Source of the DNA: Actinomycetota bacterium
GTDB taxonomy: Bacteria > Actinomycetota > Actinomycetes > Actinomycetales > Microbacteriaceae
Direction of reading: 5' to 3'
Assembly (NCBI GenBank): GCA_030838475.1
Contig: JAUZFP010000031.1
Coordinates: 1-38,025 of the forward strand
DNA length: 38,025 bases
Both the position numbers and the translations under genes were made by a program. The notes beneath the pieces are model-generated. The model was not told the DNA's origin. It was given only the letters and a program-made list of their open reading frames with translations, and searched no databases. Position 1 is the first letter of the stretch. Each line of letters starts with the position of its first letter. Shown one piece after another: positions 14,713 to 23,183 of the stretch.

Positions 14713-16101
14713 TTAGTCGGTGCTGATGAAGACGTTCTTGGTTTCGGTGAACGCGGATGCGGCATCCGGCCCGAGCTCCCGGCCCAGTCCGCTCTGCTTG
14801 AAGCCGCCGAACGGCGTCGAATAGCGAACGGATGAGTGCGAGTTGACGGAGAGGTTCCCGCTCTCGATTCCGCGTGCCACTCGAATCGCGCGGCCCACAT
14901 CGCGGGTCCAGATCGAACCGGACAGCCCGTAGATACTGTCGTTGGCCAGGGCGATCCCGTCCGCCTCGTCGTCGAACGGGAGCACGGTGACGACCGGGCC
15001 GAAGATTTCCTCGGTCACGGTGCGATCGGTTCGGGACTCCGGGAGCAGCACGGTCGGCGGGAACCAGAACCCCGCGCCCTTTGGCACACTGCCGCGAAAG
15101 GCGACCCGGCTCTCGTCATCGACGTAGGAGTTGACCTTGTCGAGGTGCGCCTGGGCCACCAGTGGACCCATCTCGGTCGACTCCTTGCCGGGCACGCCGA
15201 CCTTGACGCCCTTCACCGCGGGCTCCAGCAACTCCAGGAACCGGTCGAACACGCTTCGTTCGACGAGGATGCGGCTGCGCGCGCAGCAGTCCTGTCCCGC
15301 GTTCTCGAAGACCGCATATGGGGCAGTCGCTGCGGCCTTCTCCAGGTCGGAGTCCGCGAAAATGACGTTGGCGCTCTTTCCGCCAAGCTCGAGTGTGACG
15401 GCCTTGACCTGCTCGGCGCAGCCGGCCATCACTCGCTTGCCGACCTCCGTCGACCCGGTGAAGACGATCTTGCGCACGCTCTCGTTGGTGACAAACCGCT
15501 CACCGATCACCGAACCGCGACCCGGGAGCACCTGGAAGAGGCCCTCGGGAAGGCCAGACTCGAGCCCGAGCTCGGCGATACGGATCGCGGTCAGCGGCGT
15601 CCACTCGGCCGGCTTCAGCACGACGGCGTTGCCTGCGGCGAGCGCCGGGGCGAACCCCCACGACGCGATCGTCATCGGAAAATTCCACGGAACGATGACT
15701 CCGACGACGCCGAGCGGCTCGAGGAAGGTCAGGTCGATCCCGCCGGCAACCGGAATCTGCTTGCCGATCATCCGTTCGGGCGCCGCCGAGTAGTAGTTGA
15801 GCACGTCGCGCACGTGCCCGGCCTCCCAGCGCGCCTGGCTGATGGGATGCCCGGAGTTGCGCACCTCGAGCCACGCGAGCTCCTCGCTGGCGCCGTCCAC
15901 CGCCGCGGCGAAGCGCCGCAGCGCGGCCGCTCGTTCGGCTGGCGCGAGGGCGGCCCAGCCGCGCTGCACTCGAACCGCGCGGGCGATCGCGTCATCGACG
16001 CCCTCGAGCGAGACGTGCTCGATGGTGCGAAGGACCGTCTCGTCCGCGGGATTGATCAGTACTGTCGCCGAGCCCGTAGAAGCGTTAGCTGCGGTAGGCA
16101 C
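14713..16101 (-). CDS. NAD(P)-dependent aldehyde dehydrogenase
   Basis: A 462-residue ALDH-superfamily enzyme with complete active-site motifs: PWNFPM (N140), VTLELGGKSAN (E238) and FENAGQDCCARSR (nucleophile C272, with an adjacent second Cys). The start GTG 16101 is chosen because GGAGG lies six bases upstream; the frame is open to 16140, but those extra residues lie within the amidotransferase gene. The gene overlaps the 3' end of the amidotransferase gene by 17 bases. By context it converts the gamma-glutamyl aldehyde made by the SDR enzyme to the acid before hydrolysis. It is the counterpart of PuuC in the putrescine route and of AldC in the M. tuberculosis cluster. Confidence 0.92.
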   Translation of the reverse strand: MPTAANASTGSATVLINPADETVLRTIEHVSLEGVDDAIARAVRVQRGWAALAPAERAAALRRFAAAVDGASEELAWLEVRNSGHPISQARWEAGHVRDVLNYYSAAPERMIGKQIPVAGGIDLTFLEPLGVVGVIVPWNFPMTIASWGFAPALAAGNAVVLKPAEWTPLTAIRIAELGLESGLPEGLFQVLPGRGSVIGERFVTNESVRKIVFTGSTEVGKRVMAGCAEQVKAVTLELGGKSANVIFADSDLEKAAATAPYAVFENAGQDCCARSRILVERSVFDRFLELLEPAVKGVKVGVPGKESTEMGPLVAQAHLDKVNSYVDDESRVAFRGSVPKGAGFWFPPTVLLPESRTDRTVTEEIFGPVVTVLPFDDEADGIALANDSIYGLSGSIWTRDVGRAIRVARGIESGNLSVNSHSSVRYSTPFGGFKQSGLGRELGPDAASAFTETKNVFISTD

Positions 16102-16795
16102 GGGCGGCCTCCACGAGTCCGGTGAAGAGGCGGAGGTCATCCGGGGACTCCTCCGGATGCCACTGCACGGCGACCCCGAAGGGCACGGAGTCGAGCTCGA
16201 CCGCCTGGATGATGCCGTCCTCGGCGCGCGCCGAAACGGTCAGTCCCTTGCCCACCCTGTCGATCGCCTGGTGGTGGTGAACTTTGCCAGCGACTCCCGC
16301 GCCGACGAGCTCGCTCAGCTCACTCCCCGGCTCGACCTCGACGGCGACCTGGTTGAACAGGTCGCCCCCGATGTTGTACCGCTCGCTTCCGATGACATCG
16401 GGCAGGTGCTGGATGAGCGTGCCGCCCAGGGCGACGTTGAGCACCTGCGCTCCGCGACAGATTCCGAGGAATGGCAGCTCGCGCTTGATCGCACCCAGTA
16501 ACAGGGCGTCCTCCCAGCTGTCTCGGTCGGGGGCGGGAGCGTCTGTCGCCGGATGCGCGACCTGCCCGTAACGCGCGGGATCGACATCGCGACCACCCGT
16601 GACGATGAGTCCATCGAGACCGTCGAGCACCCGTTCCACAATCTCGGGAGTAACCGGTTGAGGCGGAAGCAGCACGGCGATGCCGCCGGACCGGGTCACT
16701 GCGTCCAGGTACACCTCCGGAAGAAACGATGCCCGCACATCCCAGACTCCCGTTTTCGCCTGTTGGAGGTACGTAGTGAGGCCGATCACGGGCAC
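16085..16795 (-). CDS. Class I glutamine-amidotransferase-like gamma-glutamyl hydrolase (PuuD-like)
   Basis: A 236-residue protein of the peptidase C26 group. The triad is visible: C113 in LGICRGAQVLN, with H213 and E215 in VQWHPEE. The IVTGGRDVDPARYG segment is typical of gamma-glutamyl-GABA hydrolases. There is no synthase partner domain, so it acts as a stand-alone hydrolase. Start GTG 16795 is one base after the glutamine-synthetase stop; the frame is open further upstream, but only inside that gene. In this operon it would cleave the gamma-glutamyl group at the end of the pathway, releasing glutamate and the free carboxylate (glycine if the substrate was ethanolamine). Confidence 0.9.
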   Translation of the reverse strand: MPVIGLTTYLQQAKTGVWDVRASFLPEVYLDAVTRSGGIAVLLPPQPVTPEIVERVLDGLDGLIVTGGRDVDPARYGQVAHPATDAPAPDRDSWEDALLLGAIKRELPFLGICRGAQVLNVALGGTLIQHLPDVIGSERYNIGGDLFNQVAVEVEPGSELSELVGAGVAGKVHHHQAIDRVGKGLTVSARAEDGIIQAVELDSVPFGVAVQWHPEESPDDLRLFTGLVEAARAYRS

Positions 16796-16796
16796 G

Positions 16797-18176
16797 TTAG
16801 AACCGCTCGAAGCCACGGACCCGCTCCCAGTCTGTGATGGCGGAATCGAAGGCACGCTGCTCGATCCTCGCGTTATTCAGGTAGTGGTTCACGACGTCGG
16901 CACCGAACGCATCCAGCGCGACCTGCGACGAACCGAACAGTTCGGCGGCGTCCCGAAGCGAGGTCGGTACTCGCGGCGCATCCGAGCCGTAGGCGTTGCC
17001 CTCGAAGATCGGCTCCAGTTCGAGCTCGTTCTCGATACCGTAAAGTCCACCTGCGATGAGCGCGGCCACCGCCAGGTACTGGTTCACGTCGCCGCCCGGC
17101 ACCCGGTTCTCGACGCGGAGCCCAGAGCCATGCCCCACCACACGAAGGGCGCAGGTGCGGTTGTCGAGACCCCAGGCGATCGCGGTCGGCGCGAAGCTGC
17201 CCTCCACGTAGCGCTTGTACGAGTTGATGTTGGGGGCGAAGAACAGGCTGAGCTCCTTCGTCGTTGCGAGCAGGCCGGCCAGCCAGTGCTCCATGAGCTT
17301 CGAGAAGCCGTACGGACCATCCCCCGCCATGACCGCGTCGCCCTTGTCGCCGCGCACGCTGAGGTGGATGTGGCAGCTGTTGCCCTCGCGCTCGTTGAAC
17401 TTGGCCATGAACGTCAGCGCCTTGCCGTGCTGGTCGGCGATTTCCTTCGCGCCGTTCTTATAGATGGAGTGGTTGTCGCAGGTCTCGAGTGCGCCGGTGT
17501 AGCGGAACGCGATCTCCTGCTGACCGAGGTTGCACTCGCCCTTGACGCCCTCGCAGTACATGCCCGCGCCGTCCATCCCGTTGCGGATGTCGCGCAGCAG
17601 CGGCTCCATGCGGGTGGAGGCGAGGATCGCGTAGTCGATGTTGTAGTCGCTCGCGGGTGTGAGTCCCTTGTAGCCCTTGGCCCAGGCGTCCCGGTAGGTG
17701 TTGTCGAAGACGATGAACTCGAGCTCGGTGCCGACGAAAGGAACGAGTCCGCGCTCCGCGAGACGGGCGATCTGGGTCTTCAGGATCTCGCGCGGACTCT
17801 GGATGACCGGAGTCGAATCCGTCTTACTGAGGTTGGCCATCACGAGCGCGGTCGCCGGGAGCCACGGGATGATGCGCAGGGTGTCGAGGTCGGGGTTCAT
17901 GACCATGTCGCCGTAGCCGGTCTCCCAGGACGACATCGGGTAGCCGTCAACCGTGTTCATCTCGACGTCAACAGCAAGCAGGTAGTTGCAGCACTCCGCG
18001 CCGTGCTCGGCGAGGTCCTCGAGGAACAGGCGGGCGGATGCGCGCTTGCCGACGAGCCGACCCTGCATGTCGGTGAACGCGATGATGACGGTGTCGACCT
18101 CGCGATCCGCCACAAGTTTGGTGAGTTCGGCGACGGTCAGCATTCCGGTGTTGGGCGGTGCGGTGGTTCCTGACAT
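16797..18176 (-). CDS. Glutamine-synthetase-family gamma-glutamyl-amine ligase (GlnA4/PuuA-like)
   Basis: A 459-residue protein with the glutamine synthetase fold. An N-terminal beta-grasp domain (DTVIIAFTDMQGRLVGKR) is followed by the catalytic barrel. Visible parts are FVGTELEFIVFD (metal-binding Glu), GQQEIAFRYTGAL, FMAKFNEREGNSCHIHLSV and NRVPGGDVNQYLAVAA. The SEINP-type start and the Tyr of the adenylylation loop typical of GlnA are not seen. The start ATG 18176 has GAGGG upstream. As first gene of an operon with amidotransferase, ALDH and SDR, and divergent from an ethanolamine-type permease, it most likely ligates glutamate to a small amine, as GlnA4 of Streptomyces does with ethanolamine. 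PuuA-like putrescine activity is the alternative. Confidence 0.9.
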   Translation of the reverse strand: MSGTTAPPNTGMLTVAELTKLVADREVDTVIIAFTDMQGRLVGKRASARLFLEDLAEHGAECCNYLLAVDVEMNTVDGYPMSSWETGYGDMVMNPDLDTLRIIPWLPATALVMANLSKTDSTPVIQSPREILKTQIARLAERGLVPFVGTELEFIVFDNTYRDAWAKGYKGLTPASDYNIDYAILASTRMEPLLRDIRNGMDGAGMYCEGVKGECNLGQQEIAFRYTGALETCDNHSIYKNGAKEIADQHGKALTFMAKFNEREGNSCHIHLSVRGDKGDAVMAGDGPYGFSKLMEHWLAGLLATTKELSLFFAPNINSYKRYVEGSFAPTAIAWGLDNRTCALRVVGHGSGLRVENRVPGGDVNQYLAVAALIAGGLYGIENELELEPIFEGNAYGSDAPRVPTSLRDAAELFGSSQVALDAFGADVVNHYLNNARIEQRAFDSAITDWERVRGFERF

Positions 18177-18373
18177 GGTTCCCTCTCGTCGTCGAGGCAT
18201 CAACCCGACCATTACACCACAGCAGTCAATCCGGTGGATGCCGGGTTGGTAACGCATTGTTTACATCCAAAGGTAGACATCAGGTACCAATAGACGCCAT
18301 GCTCTGTCGATAAAGATGGTCGCCTTTCCCTGCGCGCTCCATCACCCGTAATTCACAGATTTTGGAGGACTGG
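18177..18373. promoter_or_regulatory. Divergent control region between the GS-like operon and the permease gene
   Basis: The AT-richer part 18245-18320 holds TTGGTA (18246-18251) and TACCAA (18285-18290) as an inverted repeat 33 bases apart. The second half includes GGTACC. These half-sites resemble the TNGT-N-ACNA type bound by FadR-family regulators. A TTTACA hexamer (18260-18265) could be a -35 for the permease gene, but no convincing -10 follows at 17 bases. Site assignment is tentative. Confidence 0.35.
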
Positions 18374-19927
18374 ATGGCCGAAAACATCGTCGCTGGTGTG
18401 AAATACCAGAAAACGGAGGCGGGTTACTTCGAGAAACGTACCCTGAAGCGCAGCGCCGGCTTCTGGGGAATCTGGGGCCTCGGCGTCGCCGCCGTCATCT
18501 CTGGCGAGTTCTCTGGCTGGAACCTCGGGACCGATACCGCGGGCTTCGGCGGCATGGCGATCGCGGTCGTCATCGTCGTCGTCATGTACTTCACCATGCT
18601 CTTCTCCATCGGAGAGATGGCGGCAGCGTTGCCGCACACCGGCGGTGCATACTCCTTCTCCCGAGCCGCCCTTGGGCCGTTCGGCGGATTCATCACCGGG
18701 CTGGCAGAGTCGATCGAATACGTCGTCACCACCGCGGTCGTCGTGTACTTTGCCGCCCAATACGCGGACAGCGCCTTGAACGACTTCTTCGGACTTCAGA
18801 GCTCAGTCGCGCTGACCTGGATTACCTGGGCGGTGCTCTATGCGGTGTTCGTACTGGTCAACGGGCTCGGAGCGTCAATCGGTTTCCGGCTCGCGATCAT
18901 CGTCTCGATACTGTCCCTTGCGATCTTGGCGGTGTTCGTCATCGTCGCCTTCTCGACCGGAACGTTCAACCTCGACAAGCTTTGGGACGTCAAGGCGACC
19001 GCCGGTAACACGACATTCCTGCCACACGGCTTCGGCCCGGTCCTCCTCGTCATTCCTTTCGCGATGTGGTTCTTCCTTGGCATTGAAGAATTACCGCTCG
19101 CGGCGGAGGAGACGAAGAACCCCCAGAGGGACATCCCGCGTGCCGGGATCGTCGCCCTCGTTACGCTTCTCATCGCGGCGGTTGTCATCTTCGTGGTGAA
19201 CACCGGCGTGAATGGAGCCCACGAGATTCAGAAGTCGGGACAGCCCCTGCTCGACGGCTTCGCGCTCATGGTGCCGAAGAGCCTGGCCGGCGTGCTCGCG
19301 ATCTTCGCTCTGATCGGCCTGCTGGCATCACTGCAGGGCATCATGTACGCCTACGGCCGCAATCTGTACTCGCTGTCGCGTGCCGGTTACTACCCGAAAT
19401 GGTTGTCCCTCACGGGCAAGCGTCAGACGCCCGTTCTGGCGCTCGTCATTGGCGCGGTCATCGGATTCGTCCTGTTGATCATCGTCGATCGGGCGGCAGC
19501 AAGCGGTGGCACCGCGAACGTGATCGCGGGGTCGATCGTCCTCAACATCGCGATCTGGGGAGCTGTCGTCTCTTACCTGATGCAGATGATCTCGTTCATC
19601 GTGCTGCGTAGGAAGTTCCCGAATGCCAAGCGCCCGTACAAGAGCCCGACCGGTATCGTCGGCGCCGTCATTGCGGGCGTCATCTCGCTGGCCATCTTCA
19701 TCGCCTTCCTGTTCAACCCCGGCTACCAGATCGCCATCGCGGCGATCGCGGTCGTCTACATCGTCGGAATCATCCTGTTCGGCGCCGTCTGGCGCAAGCG
19801 CCTGGTGCTCTCGCCGGAGGAGGAGTTCGCGATCAGCAAGGGCCTGCACGGCGACCCGCAGGCCGAGGGTTATGACGCCATGGAGACGGAAGTCTTCGGA
19901 GACGGGAAGAAGCCCGCGGCGAAGTAG
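18374..19927 (+). CDS. eat: APC-superfamily permease, ethanolamine permease type
   Basis: A 517-residue transporter with about twelve membrane helices. Strong family signatures are YFEKRTLKRSAGFWG, then GVAAVISGEFSGWN, LPHTGGAYSFSRAALGPFGGFITGLAE and GIEELPLAAEETKNPQRDIP. The spacing and wording match ethanolamine permeases such as the Pseudomonas and Rhodococcus proteins. The start ATG 18374 has GGAGGA at 18364-18369; a TTG at 18362 overlaps that site and is rejected. The C-terminal 40 residues are hydrophilic and acidic. It is divergent from the GS-like operon, so it probably brings in the amine that the operon consumes. A close amine or amino acid substrate is possible. Confidence 0.9.
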   Translation: MAENIVAGVKYQKTEAGYFEKRTLKRSAGFWGIWGLGVAAVISGEFSGWNLGTDTAGFGGMAIAVVIVVVMYFTMLFSIGEMAAALPHTGGAYSFSRAALGPFGGFITGLAESIEYVVTTAVVVYFAAQYADSALNDFFGLQSSVALTWITWAVLYAVFVLVNGLGASIGFRLAIIVSILSLAILAVFVIVAFSTGTFNLDKLWDVKATAGNTTFLPHGFGPVLLVIPFAMWFFLGIEELPLAAEETKNPQRDIPRAGIVALVTLLIAAVVIFVVNTGVNGAHEIQKSGQPLLDGFALMVPKSLAGVLAIFALIGLLASLQGIMYAYGRNLYSLSRAGYYPKWLSLTGKRQTPVLALVIGAVIGFVLLIIVDRAAASGGTANVIAGSIVLNIAIWGAVVSYLMQMISFIVLRRKFPNAKRPYKSPTGIVGAVIAGVISLAIFIAFLFNPGYQIAIAAIAVVYIVGIILFGAVWRKRLVLSPEEEFAISKGLHGDPQAEGYDAMETEVFGDGKKPAAK

Positions 19928-19929
19928 AT

Positions 19930-20865
19930 CTAGGCCGGCGCTGGGACGCCGGTCTGCTCGGAGACGACGCGCCGCAGAATTTCTGCGAGCGCGTCGTTCT
20001 CTGATGTCGACGACCGGCGCGCGGGTCCCGGATAGCCGCGCAACCCGCCGAGCGAGCGCGGTCCGAAATAGTCGTCGCCGTTTACACCCGGCGCGGTCGC
20101 CGCGAACAGGATCGGGAGCGCTCCGATCGCTACCGGCTGGCCGAGCGCGGCCATCCCCCAGTTCGCGATCGGCCGCACGATCCCCGGCAGTGCTGCGAAC
20201 CCGCTGCCGACGATCCCGGTCGCGGTGAAGCCGGGATGGGCTGCGACGCTGATCGCACCCGAGGTGCCGCGCCGGAAGTGTCGTTCGAGATCGTGGGAGA
20301 GCAGCAGGTCGGCGAGCTTCGTTCGACCGTAGTAGTCGAACCCGCGGTAGTCCTCACCCCGGACGTCGGCCAACATCCGCTCCTCGTCAAACCCCGCGCC
20401 GAGGTGTCGGGTGCTGCTGACGAATACAACCCGGCTGCCAGGGGTGGTCTCGATCGCGGGCAACAGCAGCCACGTGAGTGCTGCCGGCCCCAGGACGTTC
20501 GTGGCCCACTGCGACTCGAAACCGTCCACCGAGAAGGCGAGCGGCGGGGCCATGATTCCGCCGTTGTTGATGAGCAGGTCGAGTCGATCATCAGTTCGGT
20601 CCCGGACCTCTGCCGCTGCGGCGCGAACCGATTGGAGGCTGGCGAGGTCGAGGTCGACGAGCTCGGGTGCCGTACCGGTGGCAACCGCGGCGACTCGTTC
20701 GAGCGCGTTCGCGCCGCGCTCGGGGTTCCGGCTGCCGACCAGCACGCGCGCGCCGCGTGATGCCAGTACCTCGGCCACTCGAAGGCCAAGCCCGCCGGTC
20801 GCTCCGGTGACGAGTGCGGTGCGACCCGACTGGTCGGGCACATCCGCGTCGGTGAATCGACCCAC
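19930..20865 (-). CDS. SDR-family oxidoreductase (retinol-dehydrogenase-like)
   Basis: A protein of about 311 residues, longer than classical SDRs. TGATGGLG (20-27) binds the cofactor, and GSRNPERG after strand 2 suggests NADP. LLINNGGIM takes the NNAG position, and YYGRTKLADLL carries the Tyr and Lys of the active site. The C-terminal segment GVNGDDYFGPRSLGGLRGYP is typical of the actinobacterial retinol-dehydrogenase-like group. GTG 20865 with AGGCAGGG upstream is preferred over GTG 20883. It follows the ABC membrane gene closely on the same strand and may be the last gene of that operon. It converges on the permease gene, with only two bases between the stops. Substrate unknown. Confidence 0.88.
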   Translation of the reverse strand: MGRFTDADVPDQSGRTALVTGATGGLGLRVAEVLASRGARVLVGSRNPERGANALERVAAVATGTAPELVDLDLASLQSVRAAAAEVRDRTDDRLDLLINNGGIMAPPLAFSVDGFESQWATNVLGPAALTWLLLPAIETTPGSRVVFVSSTRHLGAGFDEERMLADVRGEDYRGFDYYGRTKLADLLLSHDLERHFRRGTSGAISVAAHPGFTATGIVGSGFAALPGIVRPIANWGMAALGQPVAIGALPILFAATAPGVNGDDYFGPRSLGGLRGYPGPARRSSTSENDALAEILRRVVSEQTGVPAPA

Positions 20866-20894
20866 GAGCGCCCTGCCTCTCACGACCGGGGCGA

Positions 20895-21857
20895 CTAGGT
20901 CGCCAAGGGGTTCCTTATCCTGATGCCAACGTAGCCGAGAGCGAGGAGACCGACCGCACCGGCCAGCGACGCCCCGAGCGCGATCGGCACGGCGACGGGC
21001 ACGGCCGGCGCCAGTTGAAACCCGCTGCTGTAGTCGAATGCGGCGTGCCCGAGCACGACAAACCAGTCTCGCGGGTCACCCGGCCCGAGAAAGGGAACCA
21101 CGAGATCCCAAATGATGAACACGACGGCGGGCACGGCAAACACGCCGATCGTCGCGCCAACGAGGATGCCGGCGCCACCGAAGAAGGCGACGACCAGGAG
21201 CAGGACGCCCCATTGCGCCCAGCCGTCCTTGGCTGTCGGCGGCGAGAGTGGCGGGTAATCGGCGAACGGCAGCGACGCCGACACGGCGCCGCACGCGATG
21301 GCGCGCCCGATCGCCTCCACCACGAAGACGGTGACGACCGCGCCAGCTGCGACGATCAGCATGGTTAGTTGCCGTGCCGCGACGACGCGGACCGTGCCGG
21401 AACGCGAGAGCCTGCTCTTTTCGATCGAATATCGACGCTGCACCGTGGACATCCACAGGCCCACCAGGAAGAAGATCACCGGGAAGAAGATGAAGTTGAA
21501 GTACTTGAGGCTCTCGGCAATGGTGCTGGCCGGCGACAGGGCGATGATGGAGGCCGCCATGGTGTCATAGTCATAGCGGGCGAGGTTGGTCACCGACTGT
21601 TCGTTTCCCTTGGTCACCACGTGTGCGGGCTTGCGCAGGTCGGCCTCGAAGTCCATTCCGTTGGCCTGGTACTCTGCGCGGGTGTGTTGGACGAGGGCGA
21701 AGTCGGAGTGCACGGCATCCACCTGATTGCCGACGTTCGCTACCGCGAACAGGGCGCAGACGGCGAGGCAGATCGGCAGCACCAGGCCTCGCCAGAGGAG
21801 GCGAACCTCGAGTCGGACGCCGGACCCGAGGGCGGACACCAACGTCGGCGCGCTCAC
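20895..21857 (-). CDS. ABC-2-like transporter membrane subunit
   Basis: A 320-residue protein with about six membrane helices: one at 24-44, then a hydrophilic extracytoplasmic loop of roughly 65 residues (about 45-110, including NGMDFEADLRKPAHVV), then helices from about 117 to the C terminus. Its ATG overlaps the stop of the ATPase gene by four bases. This shows that the two form one transporter. The large loop after the first helix resembles membrane subunits of bacteriocin or peptide exporters and immunity transporters, but there is no decisive motif. Confidence 0.82.
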   Translation of the reverse strand: MSAPTLVSALGSGVRLEVRLLWRGLVLPICLAVCALFAVANVGNQVDAVHSDFALVQHTRAEYQANGMDFEADLRKPAHVVTKGNEQSVTNLARYDYDTMAASIIALSPASTIAESLKYFNFIFFPVIFFLVGLWMSTVQRRYSIEKSRLSRSGTVRVVAARQLTMLIVAAGAVVTVFVVEAIGRAIACGAVSASLPFADYPPLSPPTAKDGWAQWGVLLLVVAFFGGAGILVGATIGVFAVPAVVFIIWDLVVPFLGPGDPRDWFVVLGHAAFDYSSGFQLAPAVPVAVPIALGASLAGAVGLLALGYVGIRIRNPLAT

Positions 21858-22489
21858 GCTGTGATCCCGTCCGCAATGTCGTCGGTTGCGACGAGGTGAC
21901 GGTCGACGATATCGACGCGCCGTGCATCGACGTCACCGTATGCCTCGTCGTGGTGGCCGGTGAAAAGGACGGTCTCGCCCGCCGCGCGGTTTCGCAAGAG
22001 GCTCGAAACCTCCGCGATCGTCGTTGCATCAACACCGTTCAGGGCTTCGTCGAAGATGAGATAGCGGGCCCGACTGGCGAGTGCGGCGACGAGGTGAAGC
22101 CGTTTGCGCTGCCCGTGGCTGAGCCTGCGGGCACGCATCCGCAGGAGTTCATCGTCGGCGATCGCGGGCGCCACGGCCGAGATTGCCTTGTGCGGAAGTG
22201 CTCGACCGAGCAGCGTCCGGATGTTGTCGAAACCGTTCAGATACGGCAACAGCGGTGCGTCGTCGAAGCAGACATACAACTCGGAGCGAACCCGGGCAAC
22301 ATCCGCGCCATCAAAGCGGATGCTGCCCGAGTAGCGCTGAATACCCGCGATCGCTCGGATCAGCGTCGTCTTGCCCGAGCCGTTGGCGCCGACGAGGTGG
22401 GTCATGGTGTCGGCACGAACGGTTGCGAAGCAGTGGTCGAGCACCGGCCTGCCGCGCAGGGCAATGCTGACGTTGTCGATTTCAATCAC
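21854..22489 (-). CDS. ABC transporter ATP-binding protein (small)
   Basis: A 211-residue ATPase. Walker A is GANGSGKT (34-41), the signature is LSHGQRKR (123-127), Walker B with catalytic Glu is LIFDEAL (144-150), the D-loop is NGVD, and the switch His is in FTGHHDE. The Q-loop position reads YVCFDDAPLLPYL, so the usual Gln appears to be replaced by Asp. Start GTG 22489 has AAGGAA upstream. It lies 25 bases after the secreted-protein gene and overlaps the membrane-subunit gene by ATGA. The single ATPase plus single membrane protein suggests an ABC-2-type exporter or immunity pump. Confidence 0.9.
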   Translation of the reverse strand: MIEIDNVSIALRGRPVLDHCFATVRADTMTHLVGANGSGKTTLIRAIAGIQRYSGSIRFDGADVARVRSELYVCFDDAPLLPYLNGFDNIRTLLGRALPHKAISAVAPAIADDELLRMRARRLSHGQRKRLHLVAALASRARYLIFDEALNGVDATTIAEVSSLLRNRAAGETVLFTGHHDEAYGDVDARRVDIVDRHLVATDDIADGITA

Positions 22490-22514
22490 GGGGTTATTCC
22501 TTGGGTCGATCGAA

Positions 22515-23057
22515 TCAGTTGGTGTGGGTGAGGCTGCCGGGCTTCAGCGTGAAGTTGTCGGTGATGGTCGTCGTGTAGACGTTGACCGCACCCCACGGCG
22601 TGACGACTCCGGCGCCGATGCTGGCGGTGCCGTGCCACAGGTGCTCAGACGCAACGGCGAGCGTTCGCTTCACCCCGAGCAGGGTCACTGTGTTGGGAAA
22701 CACGTACCCGTCGGCCTGGTAGGCGGTGCTCGAACTCATCGCGGCCCCATTCCAGTACCACTCGAACGTGTCGGAGCTCCAGGCCAGCGAGCTGCCGCGG
22801 GTGAAGGTCTGGCGCTTGCCTGCGAGAGCGGCCGGCGTCACGAAATGAGTACCGAGACCGGACGATGCGGCTGGCGACGTTGGCGCGCCGATCGACGTCT
22901 GCGTCTCGAATGCGACCGCGGCCGGCGGCGGCGTGGTGGGCGGCGGTGCAACTGCGGACGCCGGGCCAGAAATACCTGCGGCCAGGGCGATCCCGGTAAC
23001 AGCGCTCAAGAGGCCAAGGGCTCCCCGGCGCGCGACTCTGAATCTCAAATTGGGCAT
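22515..23057 (-). CDS. Secreted protein of unknown function
   Basis: A 180-residue protein starting at ATG 23057 with AAAGGAG seven bases upstream. A signal peptide is clear: basic RFRVARRGA, a hydrophobic core to about residue 30, and a cleavage site after GPASA. The paired Arg would also allow Tat export. A proline-rich linker (APPPTTPPPAA) follows, then about 130 residues rich in Ser, Thr and aromatic residues with no Cys (SLAWSSDTFEWYWNGA, ASEHLWHGTASIG, NVYTTTITDNFTLKPG). The mature part looks like an all-beta extracellular domain. It is the first gene of an operon with the ABC transporter, so it may be a sensor, substrate-handling or cell-surface partner. No family recognised. Confidence 0.75.
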   Translation of the reverse strand: MPNLRFRVARRGALGLLSAVTGIALAAGISGPASAVAPPPTTPPPAAVAFETQTSIGAPTSPAASSGLGTHFVTPAALAGKRQTFTRGSSLAWSSDTFEWYWNGAAMSSSTAYQADGYVFPNTVTLLGVKRTLAVASEHLWHGTASIGAGVVTPWGAVNVYTTTITDNFTLKPGSLTHTN

Positions 23058-23144
23058 TGCAATCTCCTTTTCTCCTGGCCGGGCATCGGTGCCTCGACCA
23101 TGTGAGCCTAGAGACTATGCGTCTTATAGTTATTTGCGAGAAAG

Positions 23145-23153
23145 TTATCCACA
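23145..23153 (+). promoter_or_regulatory. Perfect DnaA box nonamer
   Basis: TTATCCACA, the consensus DnaA box, lies between the divergent secreted-protein and acyltransferase genes and is preceded by GAAAG. See the copies at 34053 and 35041. Confidence 0.55.
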
Positions 23154-23183
23154 CGTTCACGTGCGCTTGCGGCGGAATGCTGA

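Noticed and set aside
14836-16125. A 429-residue plus-strand open frame opposite the aldehyde dehydrogenase
   Set aside because: Antisense shadow with Arg/His/Asp-rich composition and no homology.
16680-18173. A 497-residue plus-strand open frame opposite the glutamine-synthetase-like gene
   Set aside because: Antisense shadow of a high-GC gene, without recognisable domains; the minus-strand product has clear GS motifs.
13178-19927. Putrescine (Puu) utilisation as the function of the catabolic cluster
   Set aside because: No PuuB-type oxidase is present, an SDR enzyme is, and the permease resembles ethanolamine permeases; still not fully excluded.
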